Assembly (NCBI GenBank): GCA_016165875.1
Contig: JABBOT010000029.1
Span: 3,516,774 to 3,580,773 of the forward strand
Direction: 5' to 3'
Length of the DNA stretch: 64,000 bases
DNA from: Acanthopleura granulata
Lineage: Eukaryota > Mollusca > Polyplacophora > Chitonida > Chitonidae
The notes beneath the pieces were generated by a model. It saw only the letters and a program-made list of their open reading frames with translations, was not told the DNA's origin and did not search any database. Position numbers and translations under genes: made by a program. Shown here in pieces: positions 1-25,700 of the stretch (its first letter is position 1; every line of letters starts with the position of its first letter).

Positions 1-2073
1 AGCTTATTTAACGACTTAGGTAATTCTCTTAAAATCCATGTGTACTTTGAAATTGAGCAGATTTGTCGTGTGAAACTTCCCGAAAGCACGTGGTTTTTTT
101 GCACCTGCTTGTGTATATGAGTTTGTTGCAGTTTAGCACAGAAAGAATGATTGATTGAGGCTAGGAGTGAAAGACAGCTTATGACTGCGTCACTATTCAT
201 TAAAAAGATTACAAATTCTCTCTTGAATGCAGGAACATGTTTGACTTTGTATGAAATCGTCGTTGTATGAAATATGGAGTATTTTGCTTCCAACTGGTTA
301 TTTGAAGGCACCTGTGCTTTTAACATTATAAGATATTGATCGACCAGAGCGCTCGGAGACCTCAGGTGTTCACGAAGTGTGACGTAAATGTTCTGAGTGA
401 ACTGTTAGTGTAATGTAATAGCATTAGGGAGAGGAACAGGATGTTGTATATTTTAATTGTAACAAGTACATGAGTGAACAACACTGCAAAGTATTTCCAG
501 ACCATTGTGTTATTGCAAAAGTAAGTTTCTTAATAATTTCATGTTCTGAATCTGTATATATACATAAGTTTCAACCACAAGCTGGGAGCTGACTACAGTC
601 TCGGGGTGACGAGTGTTCAGCGTTAGGTGTCTGTCTGTTGGGGGAAATCCATGTACAATCAATACAGAAACTGTGACAAAGCAATTTTTTTGTCATTGCA
701 GCCATTTAAGACTGAAAGGCAGATTATACAAGTGATTTTACTCATCCGCTTTACGTTTTACTCACACCTATTTGAAATAGATGAGTAAGTACTCATCAGG
801 GAAAAAAATTTATCAGGGGCCCTGTGTCAGTGTTTGTTAAAGTTTCATCTTTTCTTGCCCTGCCCTGGGAGACGTTGTGCTGATGGGGCTCTATAGGCCT
901 TGAACACGCGAAGGAAGTCTTGAACAAGAGCAATGCCAGCTGCATGATTTTATAGTAACTTATGGTAGGTTGTTGGAATTGAGTGGCAAGATCTGTTTCT
1001 CTTTGTAGGGGCTTCAAAACAAATATCCATCAGTGCATCTCACTCCTGAAGACAGGAGGCAGTTTTGTCTCCTGGCCAGAGCCTCATCATGGCTGTAAGA
1101 GGGATATTCCCCCTTTGTATTCATTATGCCAAAATTAATACACATTTACATGTAAACGTTGGTCTATTATAACAGTTATACATGTAAACCTTGGTACCTC
1201 TTTGGTCCTCAGTGTTGTAGAGCTAAGAGGTAGGCTGTTGTTATGACTGAGGGTGCTGGCGACATATTAGTTCTGACTGGGATGGTCAATTGATGAATTG
1301 CCCAGTGTACTGTCCTTTGTTATCACAACATATCAACAGAAACACTCCAAGCCGTATGTATTGTATGTATGTATATATTGCATGTCTAACATAGAGACTA
1401 CGTGACAAGGACCCGAAGGTCTTAATGCACTGATAGAATCTATAGCCCAACCCTCCCTGTCAAGCTGAAAAAAACGCTATTTAAACACTAAAACATAATA
1501 ACCCACAAGGCAGTGTTTACTCAACCAGGGGTAGCCATCTGCTTGTCATAATGAATACGAGGTACCTTGAGTCTGAACAAGTACAGTAGAGAATTCATAG
1601 AGAATACAGTCTGAATTCATCTTCTTAATCTATTAACTACAGTCTTTTGTATAATCATTATTAGACATTTTGTAATTTCAATGTAGATTACATCCAGTGT
1701 TAAATGCAGACTCAATGATAAACTGTTTATTTGTTTGAATGGTGTTTTACGTCAAACAATATTTCACTTGCGTGACGATGGCCAGCATTGTAGTGGGAGG
1801 AAAGCCTGAGATTCTGCCCCGGGTGAAACCCACAACCCTCTGCAGGTTAGTTACTGATAAACCAGGGAGATACTGTAGTAACATGGGTATGTGTAACATG
1901 TATAGCAGTTCTTTGCCTGGTCATATTATCATGACCCTGTTTGTCCGTCAGCCTGTTTGTCTGTCCATCTATATGTCCCTATTGTTACCATCACAAACAA
2001 CCACAGTGTCAGAACCTACTGGAAGAACTTGCAAGTTCACCAAGTTGGTCATTTTGGCTTGTTTGTAATAGTT

Positions 2074-2104
<31 letters not shown>

Positions 2105-2400
2105 GGGGGGGGGGGTGTATATGTGTGTGCAATGATTTTGGTTCGCTGTTTTTGCCAGCATTGCAGGGATACTGTCTTGTTAGCCATTGCACGAGTGATG
2201 TCACGTGTTCCCAGTTTCTCTAACATTGCACCATTAGAAATCCAGAATTTGAAGGTTGATCTGCACTATCACCAAGCAGGTCTGATAAAAATAGTCTTCT
2301 TAGATCTGTTTATGCCACTCCTGAGGCTGTATTTTTGGGCTTTTTTTTTTTTTTTCTCTCTCTCTCTCTCAAGAATTTGAAATGTTAGTGTCCCGTTAGT
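1..2400. other. No gene seen; probable GMDS intron or 5' flank
   Basis: No exon of GMDS or any other recognisable protein was found. The stretch holds one degraded SINE (about 1729-1875), an (AT)n tract with a G run (about 2078-2115) and a T/CT tract (2341-2371). Because exon g1 starts in mid-protein, this is most simply intron sequence of GMDS. Confidence 0.5.
1729..1875 (-). mobile_element. SINE fragment, mollusc core-domain family
   Basis: Contains the antisense core 'gaatggtgttttacgtc', 'aatatttcac', 'ggccagcattgtagtggga' and 'cccacaaccctctgcagg'. The tRNA-like head is missing. Confidence 0.7.
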
Positions 2401-2423
2401 GTTGGTAGCATTGGTGGTAATAA

Positions 2424-2900
2424 TTCACTCCACCCTAATGGACATAGTAACATTTGACTCTACCCTTATGGACATAGTAACAATTGACTCTTCCCTAATG
2501 GGCATAGTAACAATTGACTCTGCCCTAATGGATATAGTAACAATTCACTCTACCCTAATGGACATAGTAACAATTGACTCCGCCCTAATGGACATAGTAA
2601 CAATTGACTCTGCCCTAATGGACATAGTAACATTTGACTCTACCCTAATGGACATAGTAACAATTGACTCTACCCTAATGGACATAGTAACAATTCACTC
2701 TACCCTAATGGACATAGTAACAATTGACTCTGCCCTAATGGACATAGTAACATTTGACTCTACCCTAATGGACATAGTAACAATTCACTCTGCCCTAATG
2801 GACATAGTAACATTTGACTCTACCCTAATGGACATAGTAACATTTGACTCTACCCTAATGGACATAGTAACATTTGACTCTACCCTAATGGACACAGTAA
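2424..2900. repeat. 30-bp minisatellite, about 16 copies
   Basis: Unit 'gactctaccctaatggacat' followed by 'agtaacaatt'. Variation is confined to a few positions (tct/tcc, acc/gcc, attg/attc/tttg). Since 30 is a multiple of three, the array stays open as a decapeptide (STLMDIVTID type) repeat, which I do not consider a gene. It ends about 100 bp before GMDS exon g1. Confidence 0.95.
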
Positions 2901-3000
2901 AAAAACTTGCTGGTGTTTCCCACCACCCCCCAAGTCAGATTTAGCCTACATTCCATCCATTGTTGCAATGTTGGTAAACTTTTACATTTTTGTCTTGTAG

Positions 3001-17446
<14,446 letters not shown>

Positions 17447-19680
17447 GCATATCTCCAGTTCTCTCCCCTTTTCTCTGAGAAGAGGTGAATGACAACGCTG
17501 TGGGGTGACAAACTACTACAAATTAACAAAGCTTTAATTTATATCAATCTAATCCTGTAAAAAATAACCCTTGTTTTCATTTTTGTCAATTCAGAAGAAA
17601 ATTGTGTATTTCACTATTTATTAATTGAATTTGCAGTTGGAGAGAATAATGTGCCTGTTACAGTCGTCCTATTACTGACAGCGTCTGTACATACACGTGC
17701 GTGGTATTTATAACATTTTGTGGTAATGTACAGCGCACTCACATATTGTTTTATGAATAGTAATCTGAGTTCATAATAACGCATATACAGCATTTTTATC
17801 ATCAGTTCACTCAAGGTCATACATGCACGTTCAGGTCACGAACATTATTTAGGTTTAAATCTGGTCATGTTTTGTGACATATTTTGTTTGCAGTTTGGTT
17901 GTATGGTATTTTTCTCAGCGGTGCTGTAATGGACTTACACCCTCATGGTGAGTGTCATGTCACCATACAGAGAGATCATAATCAGAAGTTATACAGGTAC
18001 AGGTTACCTACAAACACCAAATAATCTTTACATGTTTGCTGACTTTTTATGTGCCATGAATTCACTGGAGTATGTGCTCAGATAACAACAGCTGTGATTT
18101 ATCATCACGTTCTTACGTTTGAAATCCATGTGAAATCAACATTTCACTAATTAATGTACCTCTTTTATGTGGAGAAGAGTTTACACACGAAACTGAAAGT
18201 TTTAACTCTTCACTACAAGCACTATATATGTAACAGCTAAGCACGACACGGATATAACTAGCTCCATAAATATGTAACAAGCACCATGAAGATGTAACCA
18301 GCACCATAAAGATGTAACAAGGACCATATAAAAGTAACCAGCACCATAAGATGTGGCCAAAACCATAAAGACATAACCAGCACCATAAAGACATAACCAG
18401 CACCATAAAGACATGGCCAACACAATCTCAGTGATTTAGGAATCTCACATGCACTGCCAATGATTCGGACCTGATACATGCGTGTATCTGTAATCATGAC
18501 ATTGTTTCCCGCCCTTAAACGCACTCTTTAGACCATTACCCTCTGTGATCAGAGATTAGATGATATGTTCTTCGGTTTATATTTTTGGGCTGCCACATGG
18601 TGCTGCCATTCAAAATATCATTTTAAATCATGGTCTCTAGAGCCACCTTTTAACTGGATGGGCAAACAATTAAAGGCAAAGAACTGATTGCAAGTTAATG
18701 GCGCATTAAAATGCAGAGAGGATCTCACATGTTTCGTGAAAGTGGCGCGAGGTTGAGAAAGCTCCAAAACGTACACACAGCTTGTGGATGGTCAAGGCAT
18801 GTGTGTGATTTAGGTCCTCCCCCTCTCACTTTATCAGACAAATTGTTCTTAGGTTCTGTAATTTAACTGCATGTTTTTCAGTTGGACTTGTGTGATTCTT
18901 AAACGATTTATGTTTTAGTAAATTTTGTGCATATCTTTTACCATGAATCATGCTATGCATTTCATCTAGAGTTGACACGTCATATTCTTTGCTTTCAGAT
19001 GCATGTTATGTGCTGTATCATTAATTATAATTTTTAAATTGGTATATTTTAGAGTGAAATTGTGGGACCAAAGACAAAGCTTTAAAGGTAACATGAAAGC
19101 ATTTGTATTATAATTTATTTAAGATGAACAGTTTATATATTTAAATTTTGTAGACGAAATTTTATTCGCATTAGAATGAAGAGAATGTGAGAAATTTATA
19201 TTTACATGTTGAAAAAGATATTTTAGAGAGCTGTGCTAAAATTCGTAGTTTGTAGGAAAATAGGGCTGGACTCTGTATATACATATATGCTCCGGGGGAA
19301 ACTGGACCTTTCAGAAGTACCCATGGAAATGCGGCAGTTTTTTTTTTATTGCAATATTCCTGGGAAATGGATTATTCACTCTTTGAACATGCTTGGGAAA
19401 TCTGTCATGGCCAAGTTTTTATGGGAAAGGTTTAATCCATAAGCACTCGGACCTCCATCAGGTTTTTTCCCCCAGCTTTATTGGGAAATCTGTGATGATT
19501 GTGGGGAAGATCCGTATGAACAGAATGGTCTAGGACACCTTGAGGGATTGTGTTGCATGTAGGAATTAGTTGAATTGGGTTCAGCGGAATGTGGCTGGAC
19601 ATACGTATATACACTTTAGGTTGAACCTTCTCAGAAGTATTTGAATTCTCAAGCAAAATAAAATGGCTACATTATTTTAG
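17447..19680 (+). other. GMDS: Putative GMDS 3' UTR and flank
   Basis: No further coding sequence was seen. The first good AATAAA on this strand is at 19657-19662, which would give a 3' UTR of about 2.2 kb; an ATTAAA near 18670 is an alternative. Transcript ends are not visible from sequence alone. Confidence 0.35.
18255..18420. repeat. Minisatellite of about 17-20 bp
   Basis: Repeated 'accagcaccataaagacata' and variants (agatgtaac, aagtaacc), roughly 8-9 imperfect copies, in the GMDS 3' region. Confidence 0.85.
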
Positions 19681-19865
19681 TAAGTGTTCTTCTGTTTCAT
19701 TCTTTCGGGGGGAAAATGGACGTGAAATGTGCCATGTGCTTTAACTCTGGATGAAGAGTGTATGTGGCAACAGAGTCTGGTTCAGGCGCAACATTTCATC
19801 GCTGTGGTTGGTTGGTTTTTGTTTGGCTCTTCCTGTAGTTAATATGCATGGATTCAATGGAAACA

Positions 19866-19950
19866 GGTGACTAGGGCGCTGCCTCACCCAGCCTGTCAGG
19901 TCCGTGGGCAGTGAGCTCGCAGGTTCGGATCCAGCTGTTTTGACTGCGGA
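19866..19950 (+). mobile_element. tRNA-derived SINE head, second family
   Basis: 'gtgactagggcgctgcctca' resembles a Pol III A box region and 'gcaggttcggatccagc' a B box, about 60 bp apart. It lacks a tRNA fold I could complete, so a SINE is more likely than a tRNA gene. Confidence 0.4.
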
Positions 19951-20525
19951 TGTGTCTTGAGAGGTTCACCAGATACCTGACCAGACTCGATAATTTACGC
20001 CAAGGATTCCGATTTCTTTAACCCATAAACCTGACCATGTCATGTAAAGCTCGCCATACTACCTCGAGCTTAATGCGAAATAACGGCGCGGGTCATCTGG
20101 AGTTCTTCATGGGATACCAGCGGATTTTCCTCTTCCAACAGGTGTCGCTGGAGTCAATTACATCATAAATCTGCTGTTTTGCAAAGTCAAACATGTTGCG
20201 TAGAATGGTTTCATTTATGACGTATGTGGTCTTCTCACTGTGACATCGCGCTGTTAACACTGCAATAGAACCGTCAGCGTCATTAAAATGACGTCACACG
20301 TCCCACTTCGGACTACTGCCATAGTGTCCCATTGATACTTGCATGGCGGTCGAAATAAAATCGTATGGCCATCAGCGACTGGGAACAACAGCGTAAGATA
20401 AGTTGAGCCGAGCTGAGACATGTGCTAAGCCCGATTATGTACCCCGAATTTAAGAGAAAAGTTCTTACGCACAGCAATAAATCAATCAATCAACGTCCAT
20501 CGTTAGAATGCCAGAATTTTATTAT

Positions 20526-20730
20526 CACACACGGGGGCCGCCGTGGCTCAGTCGGTTAGCGCGCTATCTCAGCACAATGACTCGAAGCCTCCCACCAATG
20601 CGGGCGGTGTGAGTTCAAGTGCAGCTCATTCTGGCTTCATCTGCAGTCGTGCGTGGGAAGGTCTGCCAGCAACCTGCGGATGGTCGTGGGTTTCCCCCAG
20701 GCTCTGCCCGGCTTCCTCCTATCATAATGC
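20526..20730 (+). mobile_element. SINE with intact tRNA-like head
   Basis: The best preserved Pol III promoter in the window: A box 'tggctcagtcggttagcgcg' and B box 'gtgagttcaagtgc'. The core follows: 'gtctgccagcaacctgcgga', 'ctctgcccggcttcctccta'. It defines the sense direction used for the other copies. Confidence 0.85.
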
Positions 20731-20732
20731 TG

Positions 20733-20815
20733 GTGTAGTGCTCAAGAATATTTTACTTATGCGACGGCGACCAGCATTATGTTGCGAAGCAGCTGGGCAG
20801 AGCCCAGCGGAAGGA
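20733..20815 (-). mobile_element. Inverted SINE core fused to the 20526 copy
   Basis: 'gtgctcaagaatattttact' followed by 'gcgacggcgaccagcattat' is the antisense core, directly after the sense copy. The two are joined tail to tail with no spacer. Confidence 0.7.
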
Positions 20816-21458
20816 TGGAGCATAAGGCCTTCCCCTATAGCCTATTCTACATCTGCTGGTTTGTTTCCACGGTTGTAGCCTAAGTACCGACTACTAGAGT
20901 TACGAAGAGTAATATCCACAAACTTGGATCAAGCTAGGTTAACTGAATGTTCCAACACAAAGCTATATGGACTGAACTGAGACTCGCCCTGCTATAAAAT
21001 GTACAGGATTCATGTACTCCACACGCCAAAGCAGCCGTGAAGACCTTGACGCAGAGACAGACCAATCGTCAAGGACGTAACTGAATGTTGTGTGGATTCA
21101 GGGCCTGTCAGTGTGGTAAAAGCAAAAGGGTGTAACTCTACAGCGACAGTGACATGCTGAGACTTATGTGTGTGTGTGCGTGCGTGCGTTCGTGCGTCAA
21201 TTAATTGTACTTATTTCTGCTTAATCCATGGTGCTACATGGGCGTGTCAGTTGCTGCTTATGCATTTACTTGTATAGTTCGACTGAAAGACCCTAACTGA
21301 GGTAAACTGACAACAGGCCGGATTTCACCAGTAACGTGTGAACAATTAGCCAACCATCTCACCCTTGTGGCAGCTCTGATTTTATTTCCTATGCTGCAGT
21401 CTTTTGTCTTCTATTTGCATCGACTGACCACATGTACACTCTCGCCAAAATGTTGAGC

Positions 21459-21725
21459 ATAAGCCGAATTGGCGCTGGAGCCGTCTCGCGCGATTAACAC
21501 TGTTTGGGCGAGACATGAGTGGGTGCTCTCGCAAACTAACGCGAAATGACGCTAAAAAGACGTGATTTTCGGTAGTTGCTACAACAACAACAACATTCTA
21601 AGGTATGGCGACTACCGGAAATCACGTCTTTTTCGGGTTAATTTGGGTTAGTTTGCGAGAGCACATCATGTCTCAACCAAACAGCGTTAATCTCGCGAAA
21701 CGGCTCCAATGCCGATTAGGCTTAT
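21459..21725. mobile_element. Foldback/MITE-like element, arms of about 120 bp
   Basis: The left arm 'ataagccgaattggcgctgg' is mirrored at the right end by 'ccaatgccgattaggcttat'. The inner parts match too: 'tgctctcgcaaactaacgcg' with 'gttagtttgcgagagca', and 'aaaaagacgtgattttcggt' with 'accggaaatcacgtcttttt'. The centre is an ACA-repeat loop of about 25 bp. No coding capacity. Confidence 0.85.
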
Positions 21726-21995
21726 TTACATCAACCACTCCTTCATACCCTATGTACATGTATAAGTACATGCAAATATTAAACCACCAGTCCCCAGCCC
21801 CCATCCACTCTCAGTCCAAAAGCGAACTAAATTATTGTAACCTAAAATACATCGGAAAATAACCCTGTACCGTTGAAGGCTCGAATTCAGCTGTGGCAAA
21901 AGCTGTGGTGTTTACTCGGTTTAGTGAAAAAGCGTGGAAATTTAAACGAGGAATCAATCAACCATTAATTAAAGTATAAAGTATAAATAGTATAT

Positions 21996-22001
21996 TTTAT
22001 T
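21996..22001 (-). promoter_or_regulatory. Polyadenylation signal of the 466-aa gene
   Basis: AATAAA on the minus strand, about 95 nt beyond the stop codon, a normal spacing for a short 3' UTR. Confidence 0.5.
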
Positions 22002-22092
22002 TTCTTGTTTATACATCATTTATATATTAATCAAAGTCAATGTTATTAAAGACATTGGCTAAGTCATGTTGAGCATGGCCAGGGACAAGGCT

Positions 22093-23493
22093 TCATGTCG
22101 TATGGTCATCACATGGCACGATAGTCGGACGCCTGGAACCCGAAGCGGAGCGTCGTATTGGGGGCAGGAGCACCGTTATCGGAGAGTAGTCGGTTCTTGG
22201 CCAGGAAAGGGGCTTCTCTTTTCCATACGGCAGGCGTCTGAGGGCGGAGGTGAACCGTTTGGGCAGCACCCGCTTCACTATGAACACGACCATCGACAAA
22301 ATCAACACACAGAGGACTCCCAAGGCGAAACCAAAAAACACAGCTTTTCTAAAATCTTCCACGTTCAGAGCCAACTTATGCCTGTGTGCATATTTGCCGA
22401 TCTTTGGTCGCACTCCATGATGGTTTCCCCTCGAATCAAAATTATGGTATCCGTGTGCAACGGTCTCGGCCTCTGGGGAATACTGTCCATCGGGACTTGT
22501 GTCAGGGTGATCTCGTCCATTGGGACTTGCAGCGTGATGATTTCGTCCTTTGGGACTTGCAGCGTAATGATCCCGTCCACTAGATTTGTAATGGTTCCAT
22601 CCGGTGGAACCGTGATGATCTCGTTCGTCCGAAGTTGCAGGGTGATGATCCCGTTCATTAGGACCCGTATCAGAATGAAGTTGTTCATGACCATGAACGA
22701 AGTGCTTACCAGGAGAACTTCCCCCGTGCTGATGCTTCCACGTCTGATGTCCACTGCGTTCGCCAGTCTTCTGCAAACTGTCATCCGTAGTTTTCGCGCG
22801 TGGACGGCTCGACAAGACCTTACCAAAAGCTTGACTTACAAGGTGTTCCATGGACTCACCCAGTCTTGTCAGATGTTGAATTCTCTTGCTGAGAAAACGA
22901 ACAAGACTTGCGTTCATAAAGCGGTTATTCCTCAGCAGGTCGTTTGTGTTCGAATACACATGCAGCTTGTTCCCCGAGCGACCAGATGATGGCATTTCCT
23001 GCTTTCCCGAGATATTTGGAAGGCTGAGGAAATGCGAAAGGCTTGCGTTCATGAGGCGGTTAATCCTCCTCAGGTCATCTATCGCTGGATGTTCATGCAT
23101 TTTGCTCTCGATGCTATCGGGGGGTGGCATTTCCGGTCTGCTGGAGATATTTACATGGCTGCTGAGTGGAATTTTGATACGCCCGGAGGACTCGCCATTT
23201 TGGATGTCTCTTTCATTTGAGTTTGGCGTTGTGGTTATACCCGATGGTTTGTTCTTGTCTTGGCCAGCCTCAGGCCCATGATCGTTGCGTATCCGAACAA
23301 CTCTTCCATTTGGAAGTCCCACACGATGAAGTTGGGGTTCCGGGCTGTCTACACGCACGCCGCCGACCTCACCGCTTATAATCTTGGGAATAATCTGCTC
23401 AAGGATTTCTTCAGTCCGTGTCCCTGAGGATAGTTCACAACTGGTGACGGTCAAAATCAGGAAAAATGTTGAAGAAAGAGCATGGCAAATCAT
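22093..23493 (-). CDS. Uncharacterised single-exon type I membrane protein, 466 aa
   Basis: I do not recognise the family. Residues 1-20 (FFLILTVTS core) look like a signal peptide. Residues 113-156 and 159-202 are two diverged copies of one segment, each with an NIS site, an Asp-Leu-Arg-Arg/Asn core and a shared MNASL-x-x-FLS motif, giving four N-glycosylation sequons (N115, N149, N160, N194). Residues 249-372 are His-rich with imperfect units of about 10 residues (GRDHYAASPK, GRNHHAASPN, GRDHPDTSPD). One membrane span lies at about 384-406, then a basic 60-residue tail rich in Arg and Pro. The start is supported by an in-frame TAG 15 nt upstream, and a minus-strand AATAAA sits at 21996-22001. 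No introns are needed, so it may be a retrogene or lineage-specific gene. Function unknown. Confidence 0.72.
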   Translation of the reverse strand: MICHALSSTFFLILTVTSCELSSGTRTEEILEQIIPKIISGEVGGVRVDSPEPQLHRVGLPNGRVVRIRNDHGPEAGQDKNKPSGITTTPNSNERDIQNGESSGRIKIPLSSHVNISSRPEMPPPDSIESKMHEHPAIDDLRRINRLMNASLSHFLSLPNISGKQEMPSSGRSGNKLHVYSNTNDLLRNNRFMNASLVRFLSKRIQHLTRLGESMEHLVSQAFGKVLSSRPRAKTTDDSLQKTGERSGHQTWKHQHGGSSPGKHFVHGHEQLHSDTGPNERDHHPATSDERDHHGSTGWNHYKSSGRDHYAASPKGRNHHAASPNGRDHPDTSPDGQYSPEAETVAHGYHNFDSRGNHHGVRPKIGKYAHRHKLALNVEDFRKAVFFGFALGVLCVLILSMVVFIVKRVLPKRFTSALRRLPYGKEKPLSWPRTDYSPITVLLPPIRRSASGSRRPTIVPCDDHTT

Positions 23494-23502
23494 TATCTTC
23501 CT

Positions 23503-23511
23503 TGACTATAC
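23503..23511 (-). promoter_or_regulatory. Minimal upstream ORF
   Basis: On the minus strand the leader reads ATG GTA TAG in the same frame as, and just before, the 466-aa start codon. Such a two-codon uORF can dampen initiation, if the transcript includes it. Confidence 0.35.
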
Positions 23512-23871
23512 CATGGTTGTTTTAGTCATATGTTACATTTCAGTCTGCAAAAGGACTTCGACGTCAGCCTGCAGCCACAGCGTCAACCTTAATAACGGTT
23601 GTCAACGTCACATGCGCAGATTTACGTGAACGTGTCTCTGTGACGTCATGGTCGAGAAGATACGACTGTAGTAAGGAGGTTCCATGAATAGATCCACCAC
23701 ATGCAAGTCGCACTACCCCTTCTCGTGACGTTGCATTTCATTCCATTCACGTTGAAAGTAATTGTGACGTCATGACGTCTCTGAAAGATTGAACCTACTT
23801 TTGCAACAGCATTGATCATGATTGATCAAATGTGCACTCTTGATTAACAGCTCGGGAAGGTCAATTCCTTT

Positions 23872-23960
23872 CCAGGTTTGCTCTCACCACAATGCTGGCT
23901 GCTGTCGTATAAGTGAAAGATTCTTGAGTACTGCGTAAAACACCAATAAAATAAATACAT
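23872..23960 (+). mobile_element. SINE 3' fragment
   Basis: Sense order: 'accacaatgctggctgctgt', 'cgtataagtgaaagattctt', 'gcgtaaaacaccaataaaat', the tail end of the SINE core. Confidence 0.65.
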
Positions 23961-24544
23961 AAATCCATTCTTTCCCCAAGTATATGAATATAAAAATTAC
24001 AATCAGACTGGCAAAATGTAGAAGTGGGTCATTTGAAGGACCTCAGAGCTCTACCACAGCGTCAAAAACACGACGGTCACAGTCAAAGGAACATTACGCC
24101 ATAAATTAAACCACAGCACCCGAAATGTATGACGTCACACAACGGACCTATCGCGTGAAAATCCCACTTCAACCTAGCGACCCCCTGTTGTGTTGCCATC
24201 AGTACCTGGTTGCCACGGACGGTTTTCGACTAAACCGGATTCGCTAATTGTTACAATTCTTGAAAAATGAGTGAGTGACTGCCGGGGGTTTAACGTCGCA
24301 CTTAAAGAAAACAACATATTTATACAACCTATACCTTAAAAGAATGAGCTTTACCTATGGTTAAATAAAAAATCTCAGTTTTCTGGCGGAAGTGCTTGTT
24401 ATTTGACTATTTAATAGTTAAACATCCAAGACTGAGAAGCCTTTTTAGGCCTCCATTTTAACAGATTGCTTACGTCGTCGTCCTTAGCTTGGCAAAGTAG
24501 CTCTTCTATCTTTGTAAGTAAAAAGAAATCATGTAGATAAAGTA

Positions 24545-24802
24545 ATGGAGCGCTTCAGTGGAGGCCCCAGCTACAGTTCTGATGATAGTGAATGTAACTT
24601 CGGCTTACAAGGCTATCAGTTTGAATCGCAGAGGAGTAAAGCTGAGAACAGTAGTTCGATCGATTACGCATTAAGCTCAAGTGAGTGGGAATCGGGATTT
24701 CTTGCTTTGAAAGGGGCAATCTGTGAAAGGACATTTTGCGCTCTCTGCCTTCAGGACATCACAATTCAGAGACATTTGGACAGCCTACAGCCACACATGT
24801 AG
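24545..24802 (+). CDS. Short ORF of 85 aa, doubtful
   Basis: The N-terminal part (SDDSECNFGLQGYQFESQRS) has the look of the acidic Ser-rich leader followed by LQPYxFEP that precedes P2X7-intracellular-like domains in many mollusc predicted proteins. The Cys-rich core expected after it is absent, and the rest does not resemble it. If that likeness is real this is a broken fragment; otherwise it is a chance ORF. Confidence 0.25.
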   Translation: MERFSGGPSYSSDDSECNFGLQGYQFESQRSKAENSSSIDYALSSSEWESGFLALKGAICERTFCALCLQDITIQRHLDSLQPHM

Positions 24803-25019
24803 GCATGGTGTGGCCCTCTAGGACATCTCAAACTCTTTCTTTTTAGAGTTGGCTTTAACAGAGCTTAAAGCCCACGATTATCACGATGTACGAACATATT
24901 TAGCTGCGAAATGCACGTTATTTAAATGATAGGAGTAAAACCTTAAGCACACTGACGTCCCAATAAATATTCAAGCAGAGGAAAGGAGGATTTTCATTGG
25001 ACAAGCCTAAAACACGGCG

Positions 25020-25700
25020 GGACTTTCTAAGTTCTAACCATTTACCCGTTTACTAGCCTAAAGAATTAGATGTTTTACCTATACAGCGTCCAACAGAGGT
25101 CCATTTGAAAAACGAGGGGTATTTTCCTATCCGCATTTGGGCGCTGTCTACCGTTTAAAATATGTATATTCCTCATTCTGCAATGATCAGCCGAGGGGAT
25201 CGCATGTCGCAGCGGTTTAAAAACGCTTGTGTTAAGGCCTATTCTGGGCAGTGACGCCGTTATTACCTACATGCCGATCGCTACACATGTTTGTTTATGT
25301 AAATTCTCCACACTGTGGCAGTTTTCGGCTATTGAGCTATCTATGTAACAACGTGATTCCTGCACCGAAAAGCTCCACATCACGAACATTACCAGGTTCT
25401 CTTGATGGTTGAATAAACATGGCGGACTGCGGGAATTTTTGATCGAAACAATGGTGTAAAACAGCCGATTTGGCCTTAACACAAGTGGTTCAAAACCGCT
25501 GCTACGTGCGATCCACTCCGCTGCTCATTGCTGATTGAGGAACATACCGATTTTAAAGGATAGGCACGTTTAAATACGGACAGGAAAATACCCCCTTCCT
25601 TTTCAAATGGACCTCTGTTAGACGTTGTATCGTTAGCATACGTCAAATTCTTTCGGCTACCAGTTTACGGGATAAGTTCTTACACCTTCTGTGGCAAGTT
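25020..25700. mobile_element. Large foldback element, arms of about 230-270 bp
   Basis: The left arm contains 'ccaacagaggtccatttgaa', 'ggggtattttcctatccgca', 'tcctcattctgcaatgatca' and 'cgcttgtgttaaggcc'. The right arm read on the minus strand gives 'ctaacagaggtccatttgaa', 'ggggtattttcctgtccgta', 'tcctcaatcagcaatgagca' and 'cacttgtgttaaggcc' in the same order. The loop of about 210 bp is unique. No transposase seen. Confidence 0.85.

Noticed and set aside
2399..2944. 181-codon ORF of decapeptide repeats
   Set aside because: A triplet-period minisatellite in intron or flank; no other coding signal.
20526..20600. A tRNA gene
   Set aside because: A and B boxes are present, but they are followed by the SINE core and no complete cloverleaf with anticodon arm could be made.
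22066..22989. 307-codon plus-strand ORF
   Set aside because: Shadow of the 466-aa minus-strand gene; its composition mirrors the His/Asp codons of that gene.
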